From Capsicum annuum (lineage: Eukaryota > Streptophyta > Magnoliopsida > Solanales > Solanaceae): 64,000 bases of DNA. The notes beneath the pieces were generated by a model. The model made no database searches, had not been told where the DNA came from, and saw only the letters and a program-made list of their open reading frames with translations. Position numbers and translations under genes: made by a program. Of this stretch, positions 22,284-34,905 are shown piece after piece. Positions within the stretch are counted from its first letter, which is position 1; each line of letters starts with the position of its first letter. Where the stretch lies: contig NW_025840961.1 of the NCBI RefSeq assembly GCF_002878395.1, positions 1 to 64,000 of the forward strand, given 5' to 3'.

Positions 22284-23392
22284 AATAAGGCTGCATTTAA
22301 ATTTTTTTAATATCCAGATGTCTGAATCTGAATGCACATCTAAATGATTAAGATGTTGTAAATAGATCTGAAAATTAAATAATTAAGACTATTTGTCTTT
22401 CAATATGTGATGTGCAAAATATTTTTATTTGTATATATAGTAAGATAAAAAATACAATTCAAATAAAATATTAATTATATATTGTAGAAGTATGTAATTT
22501 AATACCAAAAAATTATTAATTGATTGAGAAAAAAACATTTATGTTTGTTAGTGATAGTAGAGATGGTTTATAATGGAGGTTGCAGTGACAATGATTGATA
22601 TTAGTGATAAATAATATTGTTGGTGATAGTTGTGATGGTTGGTATTGTAGTGATTATTATGATGGTAGCGGTTGATGGTGGTGGTGGTGGTTGTGATATG
22701 ATGTTGCTTGATATTAGTAGTTTAAGGTATTGATTGTGTTGGCTGAAACATAAATACATGATGGTTGGTGATGTGTTGGTGCTAGTTGGAGATGTTGTTT
22801 GTAGGGAAGGTGGAGATGGTTGTTAGTAGAGTTAAATTGTAGTGATGGTAGTCGTTGAAGTGGTGGTAGAGGTGGCGTTACTAGTGACAATGGTGGTGGC
22901 AACCAAAGAATGTGTGGAGGTTGTGATTTATTGGTGGTAGTTAGTGGTGGTCTAGTTGTGATAGATAAGTTGGTTCGTAGTAGGGATTGACGGGTAGTGG
23001 TTGATGATGGTGGTGCTGTTGACGGTGGCAGTTAATATAATAGAATAATAGAGGTAGTAGGTGTGGTAGCGGTTAACAATAGTGTTTGGTAGCGATATTT
23101 GTTGTCGATAGTGGTTATGATGGTGGAGGTGGTTGGTAGTGGTGGGTGGTAGTTGACAATGGTAGTAGTGATAGAAGTGGTTAGTGGTGGTGACTACTGA
23201 TTATGAATAGAGTGGTGAATATTATCAAACACCAGAATATCTTTTCAGACCTATTAAGACTTGATTCTAGATCTGAATGATTAAGATCTATTCATACCTA
23301 TTGAGAGCTAAAATCTTAATAAAAAAATACACTTAATGGTCTGAAGTCTGAACCATTCAGATTCAGATCTTCAATAAGTGTAAACAAATGAG
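22284..23392. mobile_element. hAT-like non-autonomous foldback element with a GGT-rich core
   Basis: The left end (AGGCTGCATTTAAATTTT..., then CTGAATCTGAATGCA...) and the right end read in reverse (GCCTCATTTGTTTACAC..., then GATCTGAATCTGAATGG...) are imperfect inverted repeats of about 60-100 bp. They are rich in 'TCTGAATG' and 'TTAAGA' phrases, a style I associate with plant hAT MITEs. The host LTR appears to resume across it (GCTTCTAA to the left, GCTTGAGA to the right; five of eight bases match), so an 8-bp duplication is possible but not clear. No transposase is present. Superfamily assignment is tentative. Confidence 0.5.
22570..23230 (+). repeat. Degenerate GGT/GAT triplet region
   Basis: About 660 bp of plus-strand G/T-rich triplet-like sequence (ggtggtagtggttg, gatggtggtgg and so on), almost free of C. 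It fills the core of the foldback element. It is not a clean microsatellite: unit order varies and stops occur in all plus frames. The open minus frame at 22714-22902 is a compositional artefact. Confidence 0.8.
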
Positions 23393-23999
23393 GCTTGAGA
23401 GTACAAAATATTATATGCCAAGAGAAATACACTGATACAACTTATCTCCGAATACAACATAGAGTCTAATGCAATACACAAGAGGGAGGTAAGTAATACT
23501 CCAACGTCAAGATTACACTCTAACTCTCTGAACCATGGTTGTTCTGCACGATGCACAAATTAATAGCGCTAACCAGTACTATGATCAGCAGGCTGCAAAA
23601 GTGTAGTATGAGTACCAACCATGTGGTACTAAGTAGGGAACTGCCAAATGAGCTCCAAAGATAATGCAGATATCTATAACATATAAACAGAATGGAAAAC
23701 TACACCCAAATTTCTAGCAATCACATAAGACAGCCAATGAGATAATAAGGATAACCTATCCTATTTATGTCCAAGAGACTAACATAATAAGGCTAAGGAA
23801 ATAATAAGGATGAACTATCTTATCCATCAATACCTAGGAATCTCAACATTATAACATTTATACCTGACCAATTTACGAATAAAAGGCGAAAGAAGGATAT
23901 ATAACAGTATATAAGGCCAAGGAATAAATATACAATCTGAATAAAAAGAGGAAGGGATATACGGTAATACCATACGTACATACAACTAGATATACATAC

Positions 24000-24050
24000 A
24001 TATACGTGTGTGTATATGTATATATATATTTGTGTGTGTGTGTGTGTTTA
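24000..24050. repeat. (GT)n/(AT)n microsatellite
   Basis: Runs of GTGTGT, ATATAT and then eight or more TG units within LTR copy C. Confidence 0.9.
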
Positions 24051-24529
24051 CAAGGTCAATTCGAGGCAAAGCCTAAATCATCATATCTTCATTCTAAGAC
24101 TTCATAATCCTTACAAGACTTTATGCTAACATACCCAGGGTTTCTACTCCATACATCTAATCATGAGATAATCATGCAAAATAGTGAAATCTTAAGATAA
24201 AAGAGATCTGAATCATACCTCAGAAATCAATACCGAATCAATAACTAGTTAGTCACAAACTAGCCATATTAATGATCATAACAATGATAATAATAATATC
24301 AATAACAACGAGAGTAACTGGGTAGTCCAGACAACCAAATACCTAGCGATCCTTTCACATACCCCATAACCCCAGGCTCAGAAGGTTCAATCAACATACA
24401 ACACCACAATGCATAGTTATAACCCATCCCTATGCGATCCTCCATATGGCAGGATAGATATAGGTAAATACCGGTGATAGGAAATGCACATGCAAGAATG
24501 AATGTAAAGTATATAATCAATATAAAAAA

Positions 24530-24740
24530 GTCATTATCATAACCATATCCATCACAACCATCATCATCATAATAATCCTCCGGCTTTGCTGGGTATATAA
24601 TGCCATACATAGGACTAGCTCGACTCGAAACGGTCGGTGCAGACATAGGCACATCAATATAATCATCCTATGGCCTTGACGGGTATCAAAATCATCATCA
24701 CTATATCCTCTGAACTTGCCGAGTATATAATAAGTATCAT
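24530..24740. repeat. Decayed ~39-bp-type minisatellite in LTR copy C
   Basis: Phrases such as atcctccggctttgctgggtatataatg and atcctctgaacttgccgagtatataataag recur between catcat-rich spacers. They resemble the 39-bp units at 6100-6395 in copy B and lie at a comparable place in the LTR. Confidence 0.55.
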
Positions 24741-25562
24741 CATAATCATCAATACACACACACACATTTATATATCATCAAAACTAAAATCTATCATCGG
24801 GTTTTACCCGGTATTTATATCAACAATACAATATCTTTCTCCATTCCATACTGGAGAGATTCGCATATAGATATAATAGGTGCACAGACTCAAGCTGTGG
24901 CTAAAAAGAGTTTAAATCCAAAAATACAGTGCGCGAAGTGAACTTTGGGACTAAACCATTAAAAATGTGTAGAAAGAGTCCGGATCTCTCATAGAGTAAT
25001 TCGTAGTATCAAATGATAGACTGAAATTTATGTTGATCAAATATTTAAAACATCATTATTGACCTCTTTTATATATAAGTTATTCAATAAGGCAAGGTAT
25101 TTATTATTACAAAGAAATCTATTTTTAAGGTGAAAAGTGAGCTTTAACCATTATTTAGGAAAGATAGTAATAAGATCATACTTTAGCTAGAATCACATCA
25201 TTTACCAATTTAATGATCATGAAAGTACCAAATCTATGCATACCATCTCCTGTATTCAAACAATGGAACCATAAGCATCAATATACATACATATATACAT
25301 ATATATATTCATAAACTACAACCACTGCTTTACAAGGATAAACACTTCCCAGATGTCTAACCTATATCATAACACGACCTTTGGCCCAATAATTCATATG
25401 GAATAACTACAACATCATAATCATGACCTTAGGCTCACATACGTATCCAAACCTTGTATCAATAATCATATTTGTAAGTTATCTCATATATATAAGCCAT
25501 AGCATAACTAGGAGATATAACATATCTATAAGCCATAAAGCATATTTGTAGTCATATATCCT

Positions 25563-25645
25563 CTAGGAGGCATAATATCAATAAGCATCTCAGATTTAGG
25601 AGGCATAATATCAATAAGCATCTCACATCTAGGAGACATAATATA
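25563..25645. repeat. 33-bp tandem repeat in LTR copy C
   Basis: Two almost identical 33-bp units (25563-25595 and 25596-25628; ctaggaggcataatatcaat...) and a partial third. Related, more diverged phrases (ataagccata, aactatgagg, catctcatct) fill about 25440-25830. Confidence 0.85.
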
Positions 25646-27592
25646 TCGCTAGTCCATAAATCATAACTATGAGGCATGTCACCCCCATAAAGCATCTCAT
25701 CTCCATAGGTCATATATCATAACTATGAGGAGCATAATCTCTATAGGGTAATTACCATATCTATAAGGAATATCATCTCTATAGGCCAAACATCACATCT
25801 ACAACTATATCATGGCCATGATCCATTAATCATTCTCCGGGGGAAATACCTTCATCATTCTTCAAATCGCGAAGTAAGCTTATTCTAAGGCTCACTAGTC
25901 TCAACTTTGCCTAACATCTGTAATTAAGTCCATACGGGCTAACACAAGTCTTAACTTAAGGTGGGATAGAAGAACCCACTTCTAATCCTCAAATTTCATA
26001 TTTAGGCAATTTATACTACGAAGTAGGCTAAGGTATCTAAATTAACTTCTTGATGATACATAAGCCATAATCAACTCTAAGATAAGTAACCCACCTAGAA
26101 ACATGAGCAATTTAGTCAACTCCATCTAATTTATGGTTCCTAGATCACTAGAATAGTACAAATAAGGTTAATCATACTAACCATGCTTCCAATGCTTAAA
26201 CCACATCCCAAACCTAGCATCATATCATATCCACTCTACTAATTAGCTCAATATAAGAAAAAGGCATTAGGATTCTAAACGTGTAAAAAATATTTAATAT
26301 TAGGGGTCAAAAACCTCATCTAACTACCAAACTTCAATAATAGAGACTAAGTCATTTTATCCATAATCAATCTTAACATTCACATGGAATATATAACGCA
26401 TATCCTCTTACGAAGAAGAGTAGATAGAATCCTACTTCAATGTTGAACTGTAAATCCTCAAATCAATAACTAAACATCCAAATTCACTTCATGATCCCAA
26501 AATGTCATCATGCAATCAAAATCATAATCTACTCATCAATACGAGAATAATGATACCCATATTGTACCATTGTGCTTTGGGTCCAAAAAAGACATCAAAA
26601 ACTCTAAGTGGGTCCCACTTACAGAAATCATGTTTTTGAGGTCACCCAATGTTCATACATGATAAAAGAATCATAACAATAAATAAAAAGGGTGAAAACC
26701 AAGATAAATTGGGGCTAAAATCAAGCCCTCAAGCTATTTGGGGCTTTGGTCAAGTTCCAAGAAAATTAAGGCCGAAATCTTACCTTAATTCAGATGATAA
26801 TCATGAAAATAGATGTTAAACAAGATCCCAAGTCATTGACAAGTCTCAATTTTGAGCTATCACACTCCTTCGGGCTTTTGCTCTCAAGGGTTGGGTGAAA
26901 AATAAGCTAATTCGCGACCTAAGGGGCTTATTTATACCTCTTCCAGGAAATAAGGTGTTGCAATTGAACTCTCATATGTGCAGTCACACTATCTAGATAT
27001 AGGAAAAGATGATGCAATTTCCAAAACACCTAGTACAATCGCACTAACATTTTGGTACACTATCTGCAATTGCCGGCACCAGATATACCTTAAAACTTGG
27101 AAATTTTCCAAGTTTCCTCTAAGGCCTCAGGATTAATTTGGAATTTGATATACGCAAATGAACTATGTAACTACACTAAATTAGACATTCTAGATGCAAT
27201 GGCAAAGTTGGATTTGAATTCGAGGTCATTTTTACCAAATGTGGGTCCCACACCCAAATTTCTAATTTTCCAACTTTCCGACCATTTAGTCAAAATGAGT
27301 TTCGGTGCATCAGGACCCAAACCAAAATTTTACCTAGCCTAAGAATGATATTTTGCAGCTGCTGGCATAGTCAGAATTTGCATTCAAGATTATTACTGAA
27401 GTTTTTGCCCGTTGGCCATTTGGAACCAGCAAAGACTTCTAAATAAGAAATTGGCTCTAAAAATCAAACGAACTTCCCAATAATCAAACTGTCAATCCCA
27501 GCAAGTTATAAATGACATAAAGTAGCTATGGGAAAGCTCTAACAATTAAAATAAGCAAAAATATGAAAAATAACGTGGAGAGTCATTGTAAT

Positions 27593-30430
27593 ATCCATTA
27601 CTAAAAGGACTTTCATCCTCGAAAGTCAATGGATAGAAGGATATCAAAAGCATAAAAGGACGAGGTATTGGGCCCTTATTCTCTAAGTATGACCCCTCAA
27701 ATAACCTCTAATAAGAGAGAACAATTTTGAGGTATTTTGCCACAGGTATCCCTTTTTTAACCAACTCTCTCACTTCACTTCCAAATGACTAAAACTCAAC
27801 TGCAACCACTAACTAGCCTCTAACTGAATTGAAAAAGGCTGATACATTCAAATCTGAACAACAAAGCACTGATACCATCTTGATACCCACACAAATAGAC
27901 AAAGGCTCATCCGAGATTAAAAAAGCCCAAGACATGAGTCATACCACCAACTTTGAATCCAAATAAAACCCCCCTTTACCATTTTGCACCTGCTATCCAC
28001 TCTAACCCAAGATGAAAAATCACAAGAGTCCTATTTGCACAATCTCATCATATAGATATCGAAGAACTGAAGCTGATCCATTGAAAGTCCACACGACAAA
28101 TATGATAATATACCTATAGGGTAATTTTTGGGTTTACAAATAGAGATAATTAAGAAATATAATCTATACAAATGCTATACCTAGACTAGGTGGTAATTAA
28201 ACTGAAATCTCGAAGATCAAGGAATGACTACTCATTATTGAACTATCCATTCCAAGATGTCCCATAAAAAATGAAATCATACTAAATCCAACTCAAGTAA
28301 ATTACTCCCACTAAGTATATCATCTAAAATTCCCAAGGAGATTGAAGGCCCATGGTTAAAGATGAAGGAACTAATACAGGGTCCATAGGCTATCATCCAA
28401 ACACTTATCAACTATTATCCAACTAAAATCAAAAAGACCAAATAGGTAACCATGAAGTAGGATAAACCAGACTATAAATGTAATTTGAGCTGATACAAAT
28501 CTAAAATGAAGGCTGTACTTAAGATCTACAACTCAAAGCAGTAATCTCAACACCAAGGCCGGATTGCTCGATCTCAACTACCTAAACCAAACCTGAAGAT
28601 GGGTATGTATTCATACTATAAATCAATCAACTTCGTAATCTCCATTCCAAGGCATCAAGACAAAACCAAGCCAATAAGTCTATATTAATGCCAACTACTC
28701 AAATCAACTTTAGTATCTAAATTTGACATATCCAAGCTAAATCATACAAAGCCAAAATCGAGATATAGCTAAAGAATAAAATCACCATAGGGATAAACCA
28801 TCAATTGAAAATGCAACCAACCAACTCTATATCAGCAAGAGGGCATAAAATGTATCCACAAAACAAAAATCATACAGAAGGATAAATCATTGACTTAAAA
28901 ATCCAAATAACCCACTCTATATCTGCTGGAGAGCATAAAACTCCAAAACATATTCAAGGAATCCCCCAAGGTTGTAAACCATGCTAGTAATAGCAATATC
29001 TCTAGAAACTTGGAGAAATGCAACTTAAGCTAGAAATTAACCAATCCAATACTCTATCTCAACAAAGAAAAGTCATAGGCATATATTACCAAAGAGAAAC
29101 ACTCCATCAAGACTCATTAGGTTGAAAAACTCCGAAATGGGGATTTCTTAAATCCACCCAAGTAGGACAATCATAACTCTATCAATCTATGAATTATCTT
29201 GCTAAAGAAGAAAATAACAATCTCGACACCAATGCTAAGGTCAAAACCACTACCAGAAAATAAACCAAGCAACTCAAGATGAAGAACTTTTGATTTTCCA
29301 ACTCAATTAGTGATCATAGGAGACCACTTACTCTAACTCTCTAAATCCACTTTAAAAAAGACCCACATCATGGTAGTAAATAATCATCAAATCTCTATCG
29401 ATAACAAAGGCAAACATCACAAGGAGATGAATCGACCAATTCTAAGAGATAAATCCACGGACCTTTTAATAACAATATCAAAACCATTATCAAGCATTAA
29501 AATAGCCACAAATGAAAAATGGGTCAAATACTGGTCAAGCTAAAAAATGGGTTGTATAAGAGGATTGCCGATACAAAACCCTTACAACTCAGGAGGTTAG
29601 TCTAAGAATCTCAAACTCAATAATGAGCAATATAACTAAATTACCAAGTCTAGTACCATATAAAACCACAAAAGCTAACATACCTTAGATGCTATAACTG
29701 ACTCCACAGTCAATCTAATACAATAAAAAAAAAGAAATAATCAACCTCGCCTCATTATCGGAAAGAAATCATCAAATCGAGCTAGAGCTGCTTAAGCCAC
29801 CAAATAATAACCACAAAGAATGGAATTCTAACTAGATAACACTAGTCTAAATAACTATCCAATAAGGATCAACAACATCAAGAAATGAAAAGAATAACAC
29901 ATTAATATAAACATCAATATAATGAATAGGCAGTACTAGGATGAGCATCAATAGTAAGTACCACTCAAGGATATAATAAGACTAATGTGCCAAAATAAAT
30001 GAGTCTCAAACCCAAATGATATACCCATAAGAAGATAATATCAATACAAATCTACTCCATCCACTACTAAAAGAAATAAACCATAGGGTAGTCATATAAT
30101 CATGACTTCAATAACAAGGCACATAATAACCATTATGAAATCATCAAGGAATATAATCATTAATGGGTACAAAGACCCATATACACACAATTGAAAAAGG
30201 TTAACATGAGAAATAAAATACACCTATCATGGTGAAATCCACAATTGCATACCCGATGTTTTTAAGAAAAATAAATTTGAATTGGTCCAAATGTAAACCA
30301 ATCAAGTAAATTATCAATTGATATTCCAAGCACATAATCTCTAACTGATGGTGTAACAACATCATGAGGCTGATTTAAACAAGCGAAGAGGCTAGAAATC
30401 TCATACCAGGGATATTCTCTAGACTAGTAA
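27593..30430. other. 2.8-kb non-coding block, probably 3' untranslated region of the copy C element
   Basis: On the minus strand the sequence next to the LTR start (TTTCGAGGATGAAAGTCC...) resembles the end of the family's internal region, as seen at 3315-3370 beside copy A. Beyond that I recognise no protein in any frame and no frame exceeds about 60 codons. It is A-rich on the plus strand, and similar phrases return at intervals, most clearly a ~90-bp period at 28790-28975. It is cut at 30430 by the 5' LTR of element G. Function unknown; a 3' untranslated region is an inference from position. Confidence 0.4.
28790..28975. repeat. Imperfect ~90-bp tandem repeat
   Basis: Unit 1 begins gggataaaccatcaattg and contains aactctatatcagcaagagg. 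Unit 2, 90 bp later, begins aggataaatcattgactt and contains cactctatatctgctggag. Both continue gcataaaa. Weaker versions occur near 28458 (aggataaaccagactat) and 29035 (aattaaccaatccaatactctatctc). Confidence 0.6.
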
Positions 30431-32763
30431 TCTAAAACACCCTGGGTTTTGATCCTTAGAAATTTCTTGAGTTTTAAACTCTCTAAACATCATACGATTA
30501 GGAGTCATCACTCGTATGTTGATTAGTAGGGTTGGGTTGGCCATTGTCTAAGGTATGAATTCTTTATAAGGGTCATATTATGGGGTGTGATATGTATGAT
30601 AAAAATCATATAATCACCTATTTCCTAACTTAGGTGATTTTATTCTACCTAGGGTACGGTTTATGGGTACCAACTATATGATTGGGTATAAGTAGGACTT
30701 AGGAGTCATAGGTTAGTCAGTGTGGAGGGTTGAGATTCTACTTAAGGTATGAGTGATGGGTACCACTCTTACCCTAGGGTATGGTTGAGGGTGGTTTACC
30801 CTTTTATGGGAAATTAATATAGTTTAAGTTGAGGGTATTCTGGACATTTCCCCTTATAACTCCTTGGGACCCCATGATTTAAAACACCTTTTTTGGGTTT
30901 CATTAAGCTATTTCCAATTAATCAAACACAATAAAATCTTTCAATGCTCTTGGGTTAGGAAAAACCTAGTGTTTCCTTCAAGGTGGTCAATCAAGGCTCA
31001 AAAGGAGTAATTTCTTCTTATCTTCTTCTTAATCTAAGGCATGTTACTCCTTTCTCATTATTAGTTCCAACTAAAGACATTTTTAATGAATTGTTTTCAT
31101 GGCATAAATATGGTATGGTTTTAGGTTTTTAATTATATGTGTGGAGTTTTGGTTATAATGGTTGGTTATGGTTTTCTCAGATCTTTTGCTTATGGTTTTC
31201 ATATTATTATGGTGGTTAAACAATTGGTTACATGGGAATGGTTAATTGGTATTAGGTTTTGGCTTTGGAAATACTATGCCCCCAATATGCTTGATAAAAT
31301 GCCTATGAGAATATTTTGGTTAAATTGTTGGACTTTCATTGAACTATTTCATAATATAACTTAGTAATGAAACCTAAATGGTATAAATGGTTTGGAATGG
31401 TTAAATGGTAAGGTCTTGGTTGTTATGGTTGGTCTAATTAAAAGCATTATGGGGTACAAAAGAATCTCCCAAGACAACATAATAATGATAACTTGTGGGA
31501 TACATAGGATTCCTCCAAGTACATGGGAATCCCTTATCTTTAAAAGGTCGGCTAAGGACATTGTTTGCAAGCTATAGTTGATATGTCGATACCACTATAC
31601 ATAGCCTTAGTTAATAATAAATAGAATAGTGGTTGGGTTATATGGTAATGGTTTAAATTGGTCATTAATGCTTAGGTGTGATAACTAATTGTGAAGGTAT
31701 GACTCTAATAGATGAACAATGGAAACTCATGTTTGCTGACATAACGATTGTTCATGACGACCATATATGATACATATATGGTACAAGGAAATCCTCTAAG
31801 TACACTTGTACAGGGTACTCGAGAATCCCCTACTCCTAGGGTATCTCCAATTCATGTGGTTATACATATCAGGGACCGTTCATGGGATTACACTGGACCA
31901 ATATAGCTCATGGTTGGTTCTAGGATGATTAACCTATACATACCCAGGTTAATAGTTTTAATGACATGTTAAACTTGGTTCCCTTTCCCATAATGGTTAT
32001 ATATATATGTATGGTTGTGAATGTAAATGGTTGGTTTACTTAGTTTTAAAATTTGTCATTATTTTATCCTTATCCTAAGTACTTTCTAGCATTCACTCAC
32101 TAACCTATTTTTAGGCAGCTGTATCCCCAGGCAATGTTGGAACCGGCCATTCTACTCATGCTACTTAGTGATCAAATTTAGGCTCAGCTAGGTTGGATTG
32201 AAGTGGTGAGATTTATATTCCTAAAGTCTCCATTTTATATCATATATGTCTTTACATACTTTAGTTATTTCATAGACATTGGTCTTGTCTATGGTTGGGG
32301 GCATGTCCCAACTGGATATTTTTTTACTTTTGGTTAGAGGCTTTGCGAAACTAATTTGAATTAGTTTGGATGGTGTCGGTAGTGGTGAGCCTTAGTATTG
32401 GCATTGGTACTAGGATGATACCATTTGACTATATTTATGATTATTCTATCATTTTATGTTTTGGTATTATATATATAATTACATTGGAACTCATTTGGTA
32501 AGGGATGTATTAATTGGTTTACAATTTTGTTTTGGTTTTTGTTATTGGTCAGATAATGAATGGTTCAACTTGTTTGGGTTGGTCTTAGTCACAAAACTAT
32601 CCCAGAGTCTAGAATTGTAATAAATATTATCTTTTTGTAAGTTTGGAATTTATACAACTCAGGGTTTGTATAGTTAGAGTTTAGGTTGGTAACAGAGGTG
32701 GCCCTTGGTCCAGGTTGGACTTGGGATGCCCATTATTACAAGGCCCCAATTTGGACCATGTCA
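30431..32763 (+). mobile_element. 5' LTR of gypsy element G
   Basis: It starts TCTAAAACACCCTGGGTTTTG (from TGTAACACCC) and ends CCAATTTGGACCATGTCA, 2333 bp. It is colinear with the 3' LTR from 37862 (shared 'atggtataaatggtttggaatgg' region and many others). By eye the two differ at roughly 10-15% of sites. A motif cluster with GGGTACCA, GAGTCATAGG and TATGATTGGGTA variants lies at about 30490-30800. A primer site for tRNA-iMet follows directly, confirming this as a 5' LTR. Confidence 0.85.
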
Positions 32764-32765
32764 AG

Positions 32766-32777
32766 TTTGTATCAGAG
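32766..32777 (+). other. Primer binding site of element G (initiator tRNA-Met type)
   Basis: TTTGTATCAGAG lies 2 bp after the LTR end. It matches the usual plant TGGTATCAGAG complement of initiator tRNA-Met with one change. Confidence 0.85.
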
Positions 32778-32973
32778 ATTTTAGTTCATGGTCAATTGGG
32801 ATTCCACAAAGGTGTTTCGAGTAAAGTCTCTTTTTAGAGTGTAGTTTATCACACTCATAAGGAAGAGGCTATGAGGCTTTTAGGAAATATTTCTCTTCTT
32901 TGTGTTCTATTTTCAAGCTTGGTGTCTAAGACCTAGAATCTTCTCTAATTCTTGTTTGTTCACCTTTTAGATC

Positions 32974-33980
32974 ATGCCTCAATGATCTGATATGCATGGA
33001 AGCTCCTCTATCCCATTTAGGGATGATGCTAATAGGACACGTTCTACTCAGGGGATCTATACTCCGTCTAGGGGTCCAGTCCCTGATATTTCTGGAGTTC
33101 CATCGGTTCCTTCTAGTCTTCTTCAGGCTTTTCAAGATAATATGATGAATTCATAGTTTTGTCGGTCGATTTATATAATTTCTCAGTTTGTAGCTTCTCA
33201 GACTGAGCATAGTGCATCTGGTATTGTATCTTCTTAGGCCACAAGGGTTGGGTAGTTTATGAGGTTGATTTCTCCAACTTTTAATGGTGTTAAAGTAGAG
33301 GATGATCCTCAGGGTATTCTGGATAAAATGGAAAAGATCTTCAGGGTCATGCAGGCTATGAATATGGAAGGGGTGAATTTATCTGCCTATTAGCTAATGA
33401 ATATGGCATACCATTGGTACGAGGAATGAGAGTAGACAAGGGGTGAGGTTGATGAATCTTCTCTATGGGAGACTTTCTCTAATGCTTTTCTGGACAACTT
33501 TTTTTCTCAGGTGTTGAGGGAAATGAAGGTAGAGGAATTTATTAATCTAAAATAGGGGATGATATCGGTTAAGGAGCATGCCTTGAAGTTTTACTGGTTG
33601 TCTAGGTATGCTCCAGAATTGGTGTTTGATATAAGAGCCAGAATGAGAAAGTTTGCTTTAGGACTGTGTTGTGAGTTGATCCTTAAAAGCAAGACTGCAT
33701 TGCTGATCAAGTACATAAATATTTCTAGGTTGGTTATTTATATGCAACTGGTGGAGTAGGAAAATAAAAAGCAGGCTGAGATAGGGGAAAGACAAGGTAT
33801 GAAGTTCAGGTTTTCTATGTAGGGTGTTCAACAACAAAATGGCCGAGATGTTGGTAACTGGATAAAAAAAGTAAGGGAGTTCTAGTTCTTTCTCCATAGC
33901 TAGTGCTCCTTACACGAAGTAGTCGGGTGATGGGCATCAGTAGGGTGGCTATAACTTTAGGGCATAGGGTGCTTAATCTT
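32974..33980 (+). pseudogene. Element G gag
   Basis: The probable start ATG at 32974 opens MPQ*SDMHGSSSIPFRDDANRTRSTQGIYTPSRGPVP. The retrotransposon gag domain follows: FNGVKVEDDPQGILDKMEKIFRVMQAMNMEGVNLSAY*LMNMAYHWYEE, LWETFSNAFLDNFF, LREMKVEEFINLK*GMISVKEHALKFYWLSRYAPELV and MRKFALGL. These are classic Del/Tekay capsid motifs. Nonsense codons sit where the family has Gln or Trp (for example SS*A, SAY*L, NLK*G, VE*EN). Downstream sequence to about 33980 is the low-complexity gag tail. No intact zinc knuckle was found. Confidence 0.83.
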
Positions 33981-34905
33981 AGGCTAGTGGGGTTCATTCA
34001 ACCTTATTATGTTCTTCATGTAGGTTTTATGGTCAGTTATATTAGGGTTTCTACAATAAGGGGAGGGACAAGTGTTTCAAATAATATTAGCTAGGCTATT
34101 TACTTAGAAACTATTTGGTTGGTAAGGTTGTGTTGGGAGAAAACAAGGTTTTGGTTGCCTTTTTATCTGCTCCTACACTAAAGGGTGCTTCTTCCATATC
34201 TATTTTTGCTTTTGGTACTGGCACAGGCAGGAATAGGTTATATGCACTCACTAAGACAGGAGTCTGAGGCATTTCTTGATATGATGACAAGTACATTACA
34301 ACTTTTTTCTTGGGATATTTATTATTTACTTCATCTGGGGTCCACTCTCTCTTATATGACCTTATTTATTTCTATGTATTTTGGTTTTGATCCCAGGTTA
34401 TTTCGATTGTTTTTCTATTTCTACCTTAGTAGGTGACTCTGTGGTTGCTAAAAGATTCTATAAGGGGTGTGTGGTATCTATTGGTAATAAAGAGACTTTG
34501 GTTGATTTTTTTGAACTAGATATGGTGTATTTTGATGTTATTTTGGGTATGGATTGGTTACACTCATTCCATGCATCCTTGGATTGTCAGATTTGTAAGG
34601 ATACCTTTAAGTTCCCGGGTGAACTGGTTATTGAATGGGATGGTGGTTCCTTAGATTCTAAAGGGAGGTTTATATCATATCTTAGAGCTCAGAGGTTAAT
34701 CTCTAAAGGGTGTTTCTATCATCTAGTCCAGGTGAAAGACTCTAACTTGGAAGGTCCTTCTTTGCATTCAGTTCTGGTGGTGAATGAGTTTCCTAAGGTC
34801 TTTTTGAATAATCTTCCTGGTGTTCCTTTGGATAGGGAGATTGAGTTTAGGATTAATTTAGTTCCGCACGCTTGTCTTATATCTATTCCACCTTGTTGAA
34901 TGGAT
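33981..34905 (+). pseudogene. Element G protease region
   Basis: An open stretch at 34381-34899 carries STLVGDSVVAKRFYKGCVVSIGNKETLVDFFELDMVYFDVILGMDWLHSFHASLDCQICKDTFKFPGELVIEWDG. It ends VVNEFPKVFLNNLPGVPLDREIEFRINLVP. This is the retropepsin C-terminal half and the linker into RT of Del/Tekay elements. The DSGS-type active site region upstream (near 34320) is frameshifted and I cannot see it intact. Confidence 0.8.

Larger units (their letters stand above)
22091..27592 (-). mobile_element. Long LTR (copy C), family L or close relative, with nested insertion
   Basis: On the minus strand the first ~810 bp (27592 down to about 26780) align with copies A and B. The segment runs through minisatellites at about 24530-24740 and 25563-25645 and ends near 22091 at a GGTCATGA-type terminus beside RNase H sequence. 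Without the foldback at 22284-23392 it is about 4.4 kb, close to copy B. The far end (TCATGACCCAATTTCTCAAGTCATGATGGCGCC in parts) differs in detail from copy B's, so it may be a subfamily. That it is one single LTR is inferred from colinearity. The longest open frames inside show no recognisable protein. Confidence 0.6.

Noticed and set aside
22714..22902. Proline/threonine-rich minus-strand open frame
   Set aside because: It is the complement of the GGT-rich core of a foldback element, and composition alone explains it.
24299..24765. Minus-strand open frames of 117 and 82 codons
   Set aside because: They fall in the minisatellite-bearing part of LTR copy C, overlap each other and resemble no known protein.
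25440..25830. Short regularly spaced repeats that might suggest a CRISPR-like array
   Set aside because: The repeats are contiguous, without unique spacers, and lie in a plant LTR. They are an ordinary minisatellite.
32766..32777. Possible tRNA gene at TATCAGAG-like sequences
   Set aside because: These are primer binding sites, complementary only to the tRNA 3' end, next to LTR ends. No cloverleaf surrounds them (also at 45901-45910 and 52348-52358).
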